Below are positions 8,524 to 19,600 of a stretch of DNA of 64,000 bases, one piece after another. The notes beneath the pieces were generated by a model, which was given only the letters and a program-made list of their open reading frames with translations, searched no databases and was not told the DNA's origin. A program made the translations under genes and the position numbers. Every line of letters begins with the position of its first letter. Position 1 is the first letter of the stretch. This DNA is from Tessaracoccus caeni (GTDB lineage: Bacteria; Actinomycetota; Actinomycetes; Propionibacteriales; Propionibacteriaceae), in contig NZ_JARGDO010000007.1 in the NCBI RefSeq assembly GCF_029211185.1, positions 62,001 through 126,000 on the forward strand, written 5' to 3'.

Positions 8524-8573
8524 GTCCTTTGCGCTCTTAGCGCTCAGGGTCCTTTGCGCTCTTAGCGCTCAGG
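8524..8573. repeat. Perfect tandem duplication of 25 bp across a stop codon
   Basis: 'gtcctttgcgctcttagcgc' plus 'tcagg' occurs twice head to tail (8524-8548 and 8549-8573). The second copy contains the stop and last codons of the convergent response regulator gene, so the duplication reproduces the 3' end of that gene. Each unit also has GCGCT..AGCGC dyad symmetry. Confidence 0.8.
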
Positions 8574-9231
8574 CCTTCTGGGCACGGGAGAGTGGCTCGG
8601 GTGCGCGAGTGGCGTCGTAGAGCCAGTTCATCAGGCCACGTTGGTCCTTGACGCCGGCGCGCCGGAACATCTTCGAGAGTCGCTTCTTCACGCCAGATTC
8701 GCTGAAGTGGATGGCGGCGGCCATTTCTTCGATCGTGGCGTTGGTGCGCATGAGACGGATCAGAGTTCGGTCCGGCTCTGTGGGAGCGACGTGGGCGGCC
8801 CGCTGGGGGTCAATGATGGCCAGTTGATCGAGATGCTGGCGCAACGCAGCAGTCAGGATGCGGCTGCCGACGCTGTACCCGGCGAAGGCTGCTTGAACGG
8901 CGACGGGGATCGAGAGTGAGTCGGCGGTCTTGTCTATGAAGCCGTCGGCGCCGTTGTGGAAGGCGTCCAGCACATAGGCCCCTGGGAAGGAGGTCATCAG
9001 GATGATCTTTGCTGGGTGTTTGCGTTCGCGTAGGTTCCGACATACTTCGATGCCGGAGATTCCCGGGAGCTGGACGTCGACCAACCACACGTCGACGTTC
9101 TCCTGGGCTGCGATAGCGGTCTCCCCGGTTTCGGCGATGGTGGCCACTTGGATGCCGTCGGTTTCGCGAAGTAGCGCGATGATCCCACGCAAGGTGGTCT
9201 TGTCGTCTTCGCAGATCCCCACCCTGATCAC
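8569..9231 (-). CDS. Response regulator, receiver plus C-terminal DNA-binding domain
   Basis: 220 residues. The receiver domain has the acidic pair 'CEDD' near residue 8-10, the phospho-acceptor Asp in 'VWLVDVQLPG', the Ser/Thr in 'LMTSF' and the Lys in 'FIDKTAD'. The C-terminal part ('NATIEEMAAAIHFSESGVKK', then 'LSKMFRRAGV') resembles the helix-turn-helix of NarL/LuxR regulators, though divergent. The GTG start at 9231 directly follows the TAG stop of the kinase gene, so both are co-translated. It is the cognate regulator of the adjacent kinase and the natural candidate to bind the GGGTAC boxes at 10437-10461 and 13494-13508 (inference). Confidence 0.85.
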   Translation of the reverse strand: MIRVGICEDDKTTLRGIIALLRETDGIQVATIAETGETAIAAQENVDVWLVDVQLPGISGIEVCRNLRERKHPAKIILMTSFPGAYVLDAFHNGADGFIDKTADSLSIPVAVQAAFAGYSVGSRILTAALRQHLDQLAIIDPQRAAHVAPTEPDRTLIRLMRTNATIEEMAAAIHFSESGVKKRLSKMFRRAGVKDQRGLMNWLYDATRAPEPLSRAQKA

Positions 9232-10347
9232 CTAGACCACCTCCGCGCCGCTGATGATGCTGCTCGTCCGGCGGGGAAGCGAGGCGGTGCAGAGCCATCC
9301 GTCGCCTTGGCGTGCGGAATGGACGATGCCGCCAACGAGTTCCGCGTGCCTCTCCATACCGGCCAGACCGAGAGTTAGGGGTGCCGACGTCCGGGATCGC
9401 TTTGTCCGATTGCGCACGGTGACCTCCAGCGTGTCATTGTTCTGGGCGACGGTGACATGACAGGGCGCCGTCTTGTCGGCGTGTTTCGCCACATTGTGCA
9501 GGGCTTCGCTGATCACCCGACTGACGACCAGATCCAGGTCTGGAGAAAGCCCATTGAGGACGGCCGTGGCGTCGCCGGCGAGGTTCACCTCGATGCCGAC
9601 CGCCCTCAGTTCTCGGATGCCGGCGCCGAGGGCGTCTATCGCCTTCGGCGCGGAGAATGAGACGGCTGAGTGTGCCTGCTGAAGCGTGTCCGTCACGCTC
9701 CGGAGAGCGGTGCTCGCTTGTTTGAGGCGGGCGACCGCCTCTCCCAAGATCTCGGGGTCCGAGAGGTCTGCCGGTGTCGCCGCTTCGGCTCGCAGGAGCA
9801 GGGCCGTGAGGTTCCGGCCGACGAAGTCGTGGATGTCCACGGCCATCTGCACCTGTCGTGCGGTGTACTCCCGTGTCACTCGCTCGGCCTCCAACCGCGC
9901 GATCCAACGGAACCCCAGTCCGATGAGCCACGCGACCAGTAGGACTGCGGCGTCAGAAATGATGGGAGCTAGGTAGCCGTGGACCTCGCTGGCTCTACGA
10001 AGCGTTGTGACGATGAACGACGTGCCGAAGACGGCAGTCCCGATCAAAGAGCTTCGCCAGAGACCCTGCCTGATACAGGCCACGAGTGCGCAGAGGGCGA
10101 TGTAGTGGCTCATGCCAGCGCCCACAGGATCGATGATGAAGCCGGTAGCGATGACCGTCACCATGATTCCGAGGCCGACAGTGGGCCGCAGAACTGTGAC
10201 CAGAAGGGCCAGCAGTGAAGCAAAATCAATCAGTAGTACCGGGCCGGGGGCCCTTCCTTGTGCCCATCCTATGAGGGAGAGAGTCATCCAAGCTGTGCCC
10301 ACGGCGAACTCAATTCCGCCTCGTGTAAAGAGCTTTCTGATAAGCAC
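9232..10347 (-). CDS. Membrane sensor histidine kinase (HisKA_3 / NarX class)
   Basis: 371 residues. About five to six hydrophobic segments fill residues 10-160 with almost no extracellular loop, so the signal is probably sensed in or at the membrane. The dimerisation helix has the phospho-acceptor His in 'DIHDFVGRNLTALLLRAE'; the ATPase has the N box 'EALHNVAKHAD' and G box 'GLAGMERHAELVGG'. The start is GTG at 10347 with a weak ribosome site; a TACTAT -10-like box lies very close upstream, so the mRNA may be nearly leaderless. A secreted small peptide gene is divergent from it, an arrangement seen in peptide-sensing two-component systems (inference). Confidence 0.88.
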   Translation of the reverse strand: MLIRKLFTRGGIEFAVGTAWMTLSLIGWAQGRAPGPVLLIDFASLLALLVTVLRPTVGLGIMVTVIATGFIIDPVGAGMSHYIALCALVACIRQGLWRSSLIGTAVFGTSFIVTTLRRASEVHGYLAPIISDAAVLLVAWLIGLGFRWIARLEAERVTREYTARQVQMAVDIHDFVGRNLTALLLRAEAATPADLSDPEILGEAVARLKQASTALRSVTDTLQQAHSAVSFSAPKAIDALGAGIRELRAVGIEVNLAGDATAVLNGLSPDLDLVVSRVISEALHNVAKHADKTAPCHVTVAQNNDTLEVTVRNRTKRSRTSAPLTLGLAGMERHAELVGGIVHSARQGDGWLCTASLPRRTSSIISGAEVV

Positions 10348-10436
10348 GGCTCATCATAGTACGGCCGATACTCAGACGTGCGCCCGGTCGGTTTGCAGCA
10401 CCTAAGATTGGCTGACTGCGACATCCGTATACCTGC

Positions 10437-10461
10437 GTACCCGTAGGGTACTTGAGTACCC
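10437..10461. promoter_or_regulatory. Cluster of three GTACCC/GGGTAC boxes upstream of kinase and peptide genes
   Basis: GTACCC (10437-10442), GGGTAC (10446-10451) and GTACCC (10456-10461) are spaced 3 and 4 bases apart and form two overlapping perfect palindromes. A related pair of GGGTACC boxes lies at 13494-13508 between the two large secreted-protein genes. This is a good candidate operator for the adjacent response regulator. Confidence 0.55.
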
Positions 10462-10511
10462 GAAGTGAGTGGCTACTCGCGGCGCGATGTCAAATGCGGC
10501 ACCATTCCTGC

Positions 10512-10652
10512 ATGCGTACGATCATCTTGACCTTTATTTCGGTTGCTTGCTTTTGGCCTGTGACGGCGGTGGCGTCGGACCTGCCTCTTGACACTGACAC
10601 GGCGGCCCCAGGGCCCTGCGATATGGCGCCTTGGCTTCCGGGATGTTGGTGA
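10512..10652 (+). CDS. Small secreted peptide precursor with a two-cysteine C-terminus
   Basis: A 46-codon frame from ATG 10512 to TGA 10650-10652. The first ~22 residues ('MRTIILTFISVACFWPVTAV') form a clear signal peptide with a likely cut after 'AVA'. The predicted mature part is about 25 residues, acidic and Pro-rich, and ends 'PGPCDMAPWLPGCW', so two Cys could close an eight-residue loop before the terminal Trp. It matches no family I know. It sits alone between the kinase/regulator pair and the end of the large secreted gene, next to the GGGTAC boxes. The ribosome site is weak. It could be a pheromone for the kinase, a bacteriocin-like peptide, or chance; the signal peptide and neat ending argue for a real gene. 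Confidence 0.45.
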   Translation: MRTIILTFISVACFWPVTAVASDLPLDTDTAAPGPCDMAPWLPGCW

Positions 10653-10736
10653 GTTGCTCCAGTTGCGGTTCAGCAGCCGAAAGTAGTCCGCGAGAGTAAT
10701 GGGCACGCCTCGCTCGCGAGGCCCAGAGTGAAACCG

Positions 10737-10766
10737 TCGGGGCGGGGCGAATGCCCCGCCCCGACG
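10737..10766 (-). terminator. Strong GC hairpin after the large secreted-protein gene
   Basis: GTCGGGGCGGGGC, a GAAT loop, and GCCCCGCCCCGAC form a perfect 13-bp stem directly after the stop of the minus-strand gene. On that strand it is followed by GGTTTCAC, a weak T tract. Confidence 0.75.
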
Positions 10767-10770
10767 ATCG

Positions 10771-13344
10771 TCATCCTTGCTTGATCAAGCGCAGGGCGTC
10801 CAGGCTGAAGGTGGTTCCTCCTCCGGTACCTGCTCCTGCTGAGATCAGCGTCAGGGTGTGGGCGCCAGCAGTGAGTTGTAGTGGCACCGGAAGGTACTCA
10901 GCGGCGCTCAACGTGCCCGAGCTGACGTGAAGATTCACCACGATCGGCTCGACCGTCTCGCCACCCCACGGGATAGTGGGATCGGGTGCCACGAGGGGAA
11001 CGGTTTGCCCGTCGACCTCGAACTGCACCTTGCCACGGTTGGAGGCCTTCACCATGAGCGGCTCAAGTGACCACTGGCCCGTGCTCGGCACGTTGAACGT
11101 GACCGAGTAGCGCTTGCCCACTGCGGGGCTCTGCGCCAGGAGCTGTGAGCCGTTGGAGAGGTAGGACTGGTTCTCGACGGTCCAGGTACCGCCTCCGGGC
11201 TCGGTGATGCCCTTGGTCTCCATCTCTTGGTAGCTGGTATCGGTAGCCGATCGGATGAAGCTGTATCCCGTGCTTGCGGCGCTGGCGTTGCCGGCTTCGT
11301 CGAGGGCTTTCACGGTCAGGGTCTTCTCGCCGGTGACGGCTGCCGGCAGATTGAGCGTCGCGGTGCCGTTGCTGGCCTTGATATATCCGCTCGTACCGCT
11401 CTCGTTGGTCGCCGTGCTGCAGTTCTTGCCGCTGAGGGAGGGAACGACTGACGTGTCAAAGGAGTAGGCGAATCCGGCGATCCGGCTGTCGCCGCTGACC
11501 GAGAGCGTGAACTTCCCGCTCTGGCGGTCTCCCACGACAGTGACGGGAGCACCGCTACCGGCTGTGTATCCCCGCGGGTGGGTGAAGGAGCCGATCGTTG
11601 CGGCTGTCGGCGCTTGAGTGTCGATCGTGAATGCGACTGCCGAACTCCAGGCGCTCGTCGCACCGGTGTTGTCGCTGGGGTTGCTAACGGTGCGTGCGCG
11701 GAAGCGATAGTTACCGTCCGCAAGGTCTGTCGAAGGCTTCCAGGTCGCTGCGACGCCATGGGTGGAGGTGTCGGAACCGATGGCGCCAACCTGGGTGTCG
11801 CTTGTGGCTTTGAGGATCTGGAACTCGATCTTGAGCGGGATCGGCTCGTTGGGGTTGTACTCGGTTCCGGTTGCGCTGAAGGTGGGGCGCTTGTCGCGGG
11901 CGTAGAGGGTGCTACCGCACTTGAGGTTGTTGGATATGCCGAGCGCCGTCGGTACGCCGACGGGGAAGGAGTACTTCACCGTGAGCGACGGGTCGTTGTC
12001 GAAACGCTTCCAGTGGTAGGGGTCGCTTTCCTCGGGGGATTTGAGGCCGAACCAGACGCTGCTGTAGTCGGAGTAGTCCTGGATATAGTCAGCGATCTTC
12101 GAGGAACTGAACTGGACGCTGCCGGTGCCGCTCTTGGCCTTTGTGTCCAGAAGGCTGCCGATCGGCCCGGGCCACTCCGTGTCCTTGGTCAGCGAACCGG
12201 ACTTGTGCAGTTCCACGTCCGTCGCAGCTCCGGAACCGTTGTGCACCTGGACGGCCGTGACTTTTGCTGAGTGAATGATTGCGCTCTTGCCGCTGCTGTC
12301 GTTGAGTGCCTTGATGCTGAAGTTGAAGTAGGAGCGGGCCTTGTAATAAGGCGAGCAGCCAGCCCACGCGCAGTATCCGACGCGAAGATCCTGTCCGCTG
12401 GTGTTGTAGTAGGTGGAGCCGGTGCTGCGTACGACGGCGAAGTTGAGGCGGGATGGTCCGATGGATGGGTCGATGTATACGGGGAAGACGACATCGTCGC
12501 CGGTCAGGCTCTCCTCCGGTGGAGTGAGAGTGAGGACCGTCTCGTGCTTCGTCACGCGGTCGGCCTCGATGTCGACCTCGGTGAGGGCTTCACCCGCGAT
12601 CAGCGCGCTGGCTTCGGGGCCGACGCCGCGGACAGGAGCGGCGTCCCACATCAGGGGCGCCGGTGAGACGAAGACGGCGTCGCCATCTGCATCCACTGCT
12701 TCGGTGCTGCCGTCGGGACGGTGGGTGAAGCTGAGCGAGGGCGAGGACACCGTGAAGTCGATAGTGGCGAGGGCAGGGTTGGCAGCTGCTTCTGCGTCTT
12801 TGACGACGAGCACTTCGGAGTAACTCTCAGCGCCTACCTGCACGACGAGATCCACGCCGGGCAGCACTTCGGGGTAGGTCAGCACATCCTGGTCGATCAG
12901 TGGCTCTGGCAGGACGAACGGGGAGCGGAGGATGACCTTCCCGTCCTCTGTCTCGGAGGTCGCCAGGACATCGTCTCCACCTGAGCTGAAGGACATGTCA
13001 ACAGAAGTACGAGCGGGCTCGATTCGTCCGCCATCTCCTTCGGTGAGGGAGGTGTCAACAGGGAGCCACTCGCCGTCCTCTTCTACCCGAACCGGCATGG
13101 TGTGGGAGGTGAGAGTGAAGGTGCGATCAGGGTTGGCCAGCACCTCTTCGGTCTCGTTGGTCAGCTCGTCGACGACCACGGGCTCGCCACTGGATGCAGC
13201 CTCGTTCAATGCATCTTGAAGTACTTGTGCCGGCCCGGGGTCTGGGGGATCGGCTTGGGCGAGTGTTCCGGTCATCCATGGTGCGATGAGTCCGATGCCG
13301 AGCGCTGCCGCCGCAACGTGGCGTGCGGCGAACCGTTTTGTCAT
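10771..13344 (-). CDS. Large secreted beta-rich protein, partner of the divergent Rhs toxin (DNRLRE-like region)
   Basis: 857 residues with a Sec signal peptide ('MTKRFAARHVAAAALGIGLI', cut near 'AQA'). Residues about 80-290 include 'VDTSLT', 'SPFVLPEP', 'TYPEVLPGVDLVV' and 'VFPVYIDPS', and the middle contains 'YYKARSYFNFSIKAL', features I associate with the DNRLRE/LamG-type secreted proteins that accompany Rhs-repeat proteins in Streptomyces and relatives. The C-terminal half resembles Ig/fibronectin-like beta domains ('FRARTVSNPSDNTGATSAW', 'LTVKALDEAGNAS') and ends in a carbohydrate-binding-like beta domain. There is no membrane anchor. It is divergent from the Rhs gene with a shared 277-bp promoter region. 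Function is unknown; it may help display or release the toxin (inference). Confidence 0.75.
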   Translation of the reverse strand: MTKRFAARHVAAAALGIGLIAPWMTGTLAQADPPDPGPAQVLQDALNEAASSGEPVVVDELTNETEEVLANPDRTFTLTSHTMPVRVEEDGEWLPVDTSLTEGDGGRIEPARTSVDMSFSSGGDDVLATSETEDGKVILRSPFVLPEPLIDQDVLTYPEVLPGVDLVVQVGAESYSEVLVVKDAEAAANPALATIDFTVSSPSLSFTHRPDGSTEAVDADGDAVFVSPAPLMWDAAPVRGVGPEASALIAGEALTEVDIEADRVTKHETVLTLTPPEESLTGDDVVFPVYIDPSIGPSRLNFAVVRSTGSTYYNTSGQDLRVGYCAWAGCSPYYKARSYFNFSIKALNDSSGKSAIIHSAKVTAVQVHNGSGAATDVELHKSGSLTKDTEWPGPIGSLLDTKAKSGTGSVQFSSSKIADYIQDYSDYSSVWFGLKSPEESDPYHWKRFDNDPSLTVKYSFPVGVPTALGISNNLKCGSTLYARDKRPTFSATGTEYNPNEPIPLKIEFQILKATSDTQVGAIGSDTSTHGVAATWKPSTDLADGNYRFRARTVSNPSDNTGATSAWSSAVAFTIDTQAPTAATIGSFTHPRGYTAGSGAPVTVVGDRQSGKFTLSVSGDSRIAGFAYSFDTSVVPSLSGKNCSTATNESGTSGYIKASNGTATLNLPAAVTGEKTLTVKALDEAGNASAASTGYSFIRSATDTSYQEMETKGITEPGGGTWTVENQSYLSNGSQLLAQSPAVGKRYSVTFNVPSTGQWSLEPLMVKASNRGKVQFEVDGQTVPLVAPDPTIPWGGETVEPIVVNLHVSSGTLSAAEYLPVPLQLTAGAHTLTLISAGAGTGGGTTFSLDALRLIKQG

Positions 13345-13493
13345 TGTGTTTCCTTTTCTCGCGGAAGGTTGAGTCCCGCGGTCTGTGCATGAATCGGCTC
13401 GGCTAACCCCCGTTTCCCGTGGCCGAAGAGGCCCTCTAGGCCGCGGTAAGTCTCTTGGCAGATGCCGCTTTCTGTCCTGGAGTTCGGCATTTC

Positions 13494-13508
13494 GGGTACC
13501 TGGGTACC
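13494..13508. promoter_or_regulatory. Direct pair of GGGTACC boxes between the divergent secreted-protein genes
   Basis: GGGTACC occurs at 13494-13500 and again at 13502-13508, eight bases apart, about 150 bp from the minus-strand start and 114 bp from the Rhs start. The 5' extension TTCGGGTAC is shared with the box at 10456-10464 read on the minus strand. The rest of the 13345-13621 gap shows no gene. Confidence 0.5.
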
Positions 13509-13621
13509 TACTTCCTCGATCACTCAGATTTCAGTGACGTCGCGCTGTTACGTTCTCCGCAGCCTGAGGCGACGCACGGCGTGTGTTTGCGGAAAAGGCG
13601 CGGTGAGAAGTGGAGCAAACG

Positions 13622-16600
13622 ATGACGCTGCAGGGTTTCCGACGGATTCGGGCGAGCCTGGTCGCTATAGCGGTCTGTGCTGCGTTGGTGGTCACGACGG
13701 CGCCGACGAGTCGGGCGGATGAGACCAAGGAGAGGCCGCCTGCAGACTGGGCGCCGAAGCCTCAAGTGTGGAAGCCGCTCCGGGCCGAGGATGACCCGGA
13801 GGCGAAGGAGGCGGTCGGGAAGCAGCCCGATCCGCTGGTACCGGTAGCACCGGAGTGGCCGGAGCCTGAGACTGTTCAGGTTGACGGGCAGGAAGCGGCA
13901 CAAGGCCTGGATGTTGGGGGTCTGCCCATCGAAGTGAGCACCGCCGAAGGCGCCGAGGTCGAGAGCCCCCAGGTGGAGGTTGTCGATCGGGAGACGGCCG
14001 AAGAGCTGGGTGTCGATGGTGTCGTCGTCGCTGTCACCACGCCCCAGAAGGACGCCGAACTGGAGGTGAGTCTGGGGTACGAGGACTTTGCGGAAGCCGG
14101 GGGAGCAGGTTTCGGTGAGCGGCTGCGGATGGTGTCGCTTCCAGCCTGCGCGCTGACCACGCCCGAGCTTCCCGAGTGCCAAGTGCAGTCTCCTGTGCCC
14201 AGCAGCAACGATCCCGTCACCCAGACCGTGACCGGCGAACTAGACCTGCAGAACGCTAAGCCTGTCGAGTCCGAGGGCGCCTCTGAGGATGCAGCCAGCC
14301 CGTCGGCGGAGCCTGAGGGTGCGTCCGAGGATGCGGTCAAGCCGTCAGTGGCACCCATGGTCTTGTCCGTTGTTGCGTTGGCGGCAGGTCCGTCGGGGTC
14401 GAGTGGCTCGTTTGAGGCCTCGTCTCTGGCGCCGTCGTCGAAGTGGGGCGTGTCCGGGGGAACGGGCGCGTTCACATGGTCGTATCCGCTGATCACGCCG
14501 CCGGCGGGCAATCAGAGCGAGGTTGGGCCGGATATCGCGCTGTCGTACAACTCCGCTGCGGTGGATGGCCGCATCGCTTCTAGCAACAACCAGCCTGGCT
14601 GGATCGGGCAAGGCTGGAGCTACGAGCCGGGCTACATCGAGCGCTCCTATGTGACCTGTGCCGACGACCCTGAGGGCAAGGCCCCGAAGCGGCAGGACTT
14701 GTGTTGGCAGGGCGAGGTGTTGAACTTGTCGCTGGGAGCCAACTCGTCGACTCTGATCAAGGACGACGCGACGGGAACGTGGCATCCGCAGGAGGACAAC
14801 GGCACTAAGGTCGAACGTCTCACGAGCACGACGAACGGGAACGGTGCACGCGACGGCGAGTACTGGCGCGTCACGATGCCCGACGGCATGGTCTACGAGT
14901 TCGGGAGGAACTACGGCCCTGGGCGCACTGACCAGGTGGCGACGAACTCTACGTGGACGGTTCCGGTCTACGGGGCTCAGTCCGGTGATCCGTGCTACTC
15001 GTCGTCGGGGTTTGCATCGTCGCGCTGCGTGCAGGGCTGGCGTTGGAACCTCGACTACGTCGAGGACGTCAACGGAAACGCCGCGATGTACTACTACGAG
15101 AAGGAAACCAACTACTACAACGCCAACCAGGGCACGGCATTGGTGTCGTACACGCGGGGTGGCTATCTCAAGCGGATCGAGTACGGCCTCACAAAGGTTG
15201 ATAACTCGGTGTACGGAAGTGGCGCGACGGCAAAGGTGGAGTTCACCACCGAGGAGCGTTGTATCAAGACGGGGTCGTTCGATTGCGCAACGGGCTCGTT
15301 CACCGCCGCGAACGCGCAACACTGGCCCGACACCCCGCAGGACCAGGCATGCGCGTCCAGCGGAACGTGTAACAACTGGGCGCCCACCTTCTGGTCGCGT
15401 AAGCGTCTGACCAAGATCGAGATGTTCGCGGGGCCCTCTGGTTCGTTGAAGAAGCTGGACGGCTACGCACTGGATCAGTCCTACCCCGACAACGGCGACA
15501 AAGCGTTGTGGCTGAAGTCGATCACGCACACCGGGTACACCGAATCGGGTACCGCGGTGGCCGAGCCTCCGGTTACGTTCAATGGCACGCTCATGGACAA
15601 CCGCGTGGATGGTCACCTGTCCATGGCACCGATGCTGATGTGGCGGATCGCCTCGATCATCAGTGAGAACGGCAAGGTGACCCAGGTCACCTACTCATCC
15701 AAGGACTGCACCTCCTCAAGCCTGCCCGACACCAACGCGCTGCAGAGCAACACGAAGCGCTGTTTCCCTGTGAAGTGGACGCCGGTGGGGCACACCACAC
15801 CAGTGGTGGACTTCTTCCATAAGTACGTCGTCAACTCTGTGCGTGAACTCGATCCGGCCGGTGTGTCACCCACACAGCTGACCACGTACACCTACGTCGG
15901 GCATCCCGCATGGCATTTCGACGACAACGAGCTCACCAAGGCATCCAACCGCACCTACGGCCAGTTCCGCGGCTATCAGCAGGTCGAGACCCGCACCGGC
16001 GACCCGGCCGTGAACACGGTCAACGGAGCAGATGCGCAGACGTTGACCAAGACGTCGTATTTCCGTGGCATGCACGGTGACAAGTTGCCCTCCGGTACGC
16101 GCACGGTAAGCGTCACCAACTCCCTGGATGAATCGGCCACGGACTACGAGTACCTGAACGGGCAGGTCTATGAGGAGCAGACCTTCAACGGGACGGCGGT
16201 GCTGACCAAGACCCTCACGGAGTTCACCAAAGTCGCGACCACCGCGACCCATGCCCGGAAGGCGCTGCCGGATATTCATGCGGTGATCACGGCCCCCTCC
16301 CGGACGCGAACGATCTCCTCGATCGCGGCGGGAGGCTCCCACACGGTGACCGTTGCCACCAAGTACGACTCCCTTGGCCGGGCGACCGCCGTGACGGAAA
16401 CCGCCGACGGGAAGCCGGCGGTGTGCACCACCACCAGCTACGCGGTCAACACCGGCCGCAACATCCTGCTTCTGCCTGCGCAGCAGAACCGCTATGCCGG
16501 CAGCTGCCCGGCCTCCGGCACTCCGACCGGTGAACTGCTGGACTCGCAGCGATACTTCTACGACGGCTCGAACACGCTGGGGCAGGTGCCTGGTGTAGGC

Positions 16601-19600
16601 AACATGACCAAGGGTCAGTCCGCAGTGAAGATGAACGGCTCCACGGTGGAGTACGCGACCACGGTCAATGCCTACGACTCGGTGGGTCGCGTCACCTCTG
16701 CCACCGAGTACACCAGCGCCAGCGACACCACGGGGCGGAAGTACACCACGACGTTCTCGCCGGCCTCCGGCCCGGTCACGTCCATGAAGACCACCAACCC
16801 GCTCGGCCAGTCGCAGACCCAGTACTTCGATCTGCGCGGTCGGCTCACCAAGGTGGTCTCGGTGGCCGGGCTGGTCAGTGAGGCCCAGTATGACGCGCTC
16901 GGCCGTGTGGTTGCGGTGTGGGAGCCCGGCTACCCCCGCACTGGCCCCGCGACGACGAAGTACACCTACACCGTCACCGCGAACGGCGTGGACTCGATCA
17001 CTACACAGGAGGCGGTATCGTCCGGCTCGAGCATCACCTATGCCACCAGCATCCAGTTGTTCGACAAGTTCAGCCAGCTGGTGCAGGTGCAGGCCGATGC
17101 AGCCAATGGCGGTCGGGTGATCGACGACATGACCTACGACTCGCATGGCTGGGTCGTCAAGACCAACAACCACTGGTATGCGCTAGGCGCACCGCAGAGT
17201 TCGCTGGTGACCACTGCGGACTCGGGGATCGACTCCCGGACCGTCACGAAGTACGACAAGGCCGGTCGTCCCACGGAAGTGATCTCCTACAAGGGGCTCA
17301 CGGAGACCCGACGCTCGAAGACCATCTACGGTGGCGACCGGATCACGCAGATTCCGCCCGCCGGCGGGACGACCACGCAGGCCGTGTTCGACTCCCTCGG
17401 CAACACTGTGGAACTGAAGCTCTACACCAGCGCGCCGACGATCAACGAGAACGTGGTGACGGGGGGAACCGCCACCACCACCAAGTACGAGCACGATCAC
17501 GACGGTCAGATGATCAAGCTCACCGACCCGAAGAACGCGGTGTGGACCAACACCTACGACATGGCCGGTCGGCTCGTGGCTTCTACCGACCCCGACGCAG
17601 GGTCATCCAGCTTCGTCTACAACCACACGGGTGAGTTGCTCAGCTCGGTCGACGCGCGCGGTGTTCCCGGGACTGTCAACTACAGCTACGACGCTCTTGG
17701 ACGTAAGACCCAGGTGAAGACGAAGTCGGGCACAACGGATGTCGTCCAGGGAGAGTGGGTCTACGACACGGTCAAGCCCGGCTTGCCCAGCAGCACCCGC
17801 ACCTACCTACGAGGGAACTCGGCGAACGTCCTGGAAGAGAAGGTTCTGGGATACAACGAGTTCGGCTTGCCGACGAAGACCCAGACGGTGGTGCCGCAGA
17901 GCGAGGCGCAACTCGCCGGTACCTACACCACCGACCTGACCTATACGCCAACCGGCGGCGTCAAGACCGTCCAGTTGCCTGCCGCTGGTGGGCTGCCTGC
18001 CGAGACGCTCACCTATGGCTACAACGAGAAGGGCCTGCCGAGCGCGCTGACTGGCGCGAACAAGTACGTCACCAAGACGGTCTACGATCCGTTCGGCCAG
18101 ACCTCGCAGGTCACGGGCCGGGAGGGCGACACGCTGGTGTGGTCCACCACGCGAGACCCGGAGACGCTGGCGGTCACCAGCTCGACGCTATCGGCGGCGT
18201 CCGCCCAACCTCAGGTGTCCAAGCATGCCTACACCTACGACAAGGTGGGCAAGATCACCCGGATCGACACCGGGCTCTATTACGGCACCAACGGGCAGCC
18301 GACGGTGCGCACGATGTGCTACAAGTTCGATCCCTTGCAGCGCATCACCGATGCCTGGGCAGCGAACGACAAGTGCGCTACGACCCCCACTCCCGCGGCG
18401 AACAGCCAAGTGGCCGGCGTGGTGCCCACGTGGCAATCGTGGACCTTCGATGAAGTCGGCAACCGGCTGACGGCGGCGGTGAACAAGCTGAGCGGGCCCT
18501 CGACCCTGCCGGCCAGTAGCACCAAGTACAACTACGGCACCACTGGGCACAAGAACGCGCTTACCAGCGATGTCGTCACGGCCAATGGGGTGGGCAAGAC
18601 CACCTCGTACACCTATGACGCGGCGGGCAACACCCTCACCCGCGTGGCCAACGGCGTGACGCGGAACTACACCTGGAACGCCGACGGCTCCCTGTCCAAG
18701 ATCACCCAGGGCTCCCAGACCAGTAGCTTCGTCTACACGGCCGACGGCAGCCAGGTGCTGCGCGCCGACGCGAAGGGCACCACCCTGTTCCTCCCGGGAA
18801 TGGATCTTGTCAAGACCGGTACCACGGTCAAGGGCACGCGCTATTACCAGTACGACGGACAGACCATCGCCCAGCGCGGCCCTGATGGCCTGCGAGCAAT
18901 GTTCGCTGACCAGGTGGGCTCCAGCCACACGACCGTGTTGTGGAGCAACTTGTCCAGCGTGACGCGGCGCTTCAGCGATCCGTACGGCAACGAGCTGGGT
19001 GTGATGTCGGGGCCATGGCCCAACGGACGCTCGTTCCTGGACAAACCGATCGATACCACCACTGGCCTGATCGATATGGGCGCCAGAAAGTACGACCCGC
19101 AACTGGGCCGTTTCATCTCCGTCGATCCGGTGCTCGATCCCTCGAATCCGCTCTCATTGAACGGCTATTCGTACACCAACGGTGATCCCGTCAACGACGC
19201 GGATCCCACCGGTGAATGGTCCTGGGGATCGGCGTGGCGTGCGGCGAAGAACTTTGCCGGCGGTGCCGCAAACTACTTCGTCAGGTCCGCTGTCGAGACG
19301 GTGCAGTTCGGGGCGACCGCAGTGATGTGGGCGTCGGGTCGTAAGTCGTGGTCGCAGGCGTCGCAGGCGTCTTCTCGTTGGGGTAACCGGGCGATGAGTA
19401 AGTATCGCAAGGTTGAGGATCGGTTGGGTATCAACCGGAACTCGCGGGCGTACAAGAACGGGTATACGGCGGCGAAGATCGCGGACACGGTGACGTCGGT
19501 GATTGCTCCGGCGAAGGGTGCTGCGCGGCTTGCGATGAAGCTCGGTGTGAAGGGCACGGCGAAGCTAGGGGTGAAGCAGGCTGGTCGGCAGGCGGTGAGC

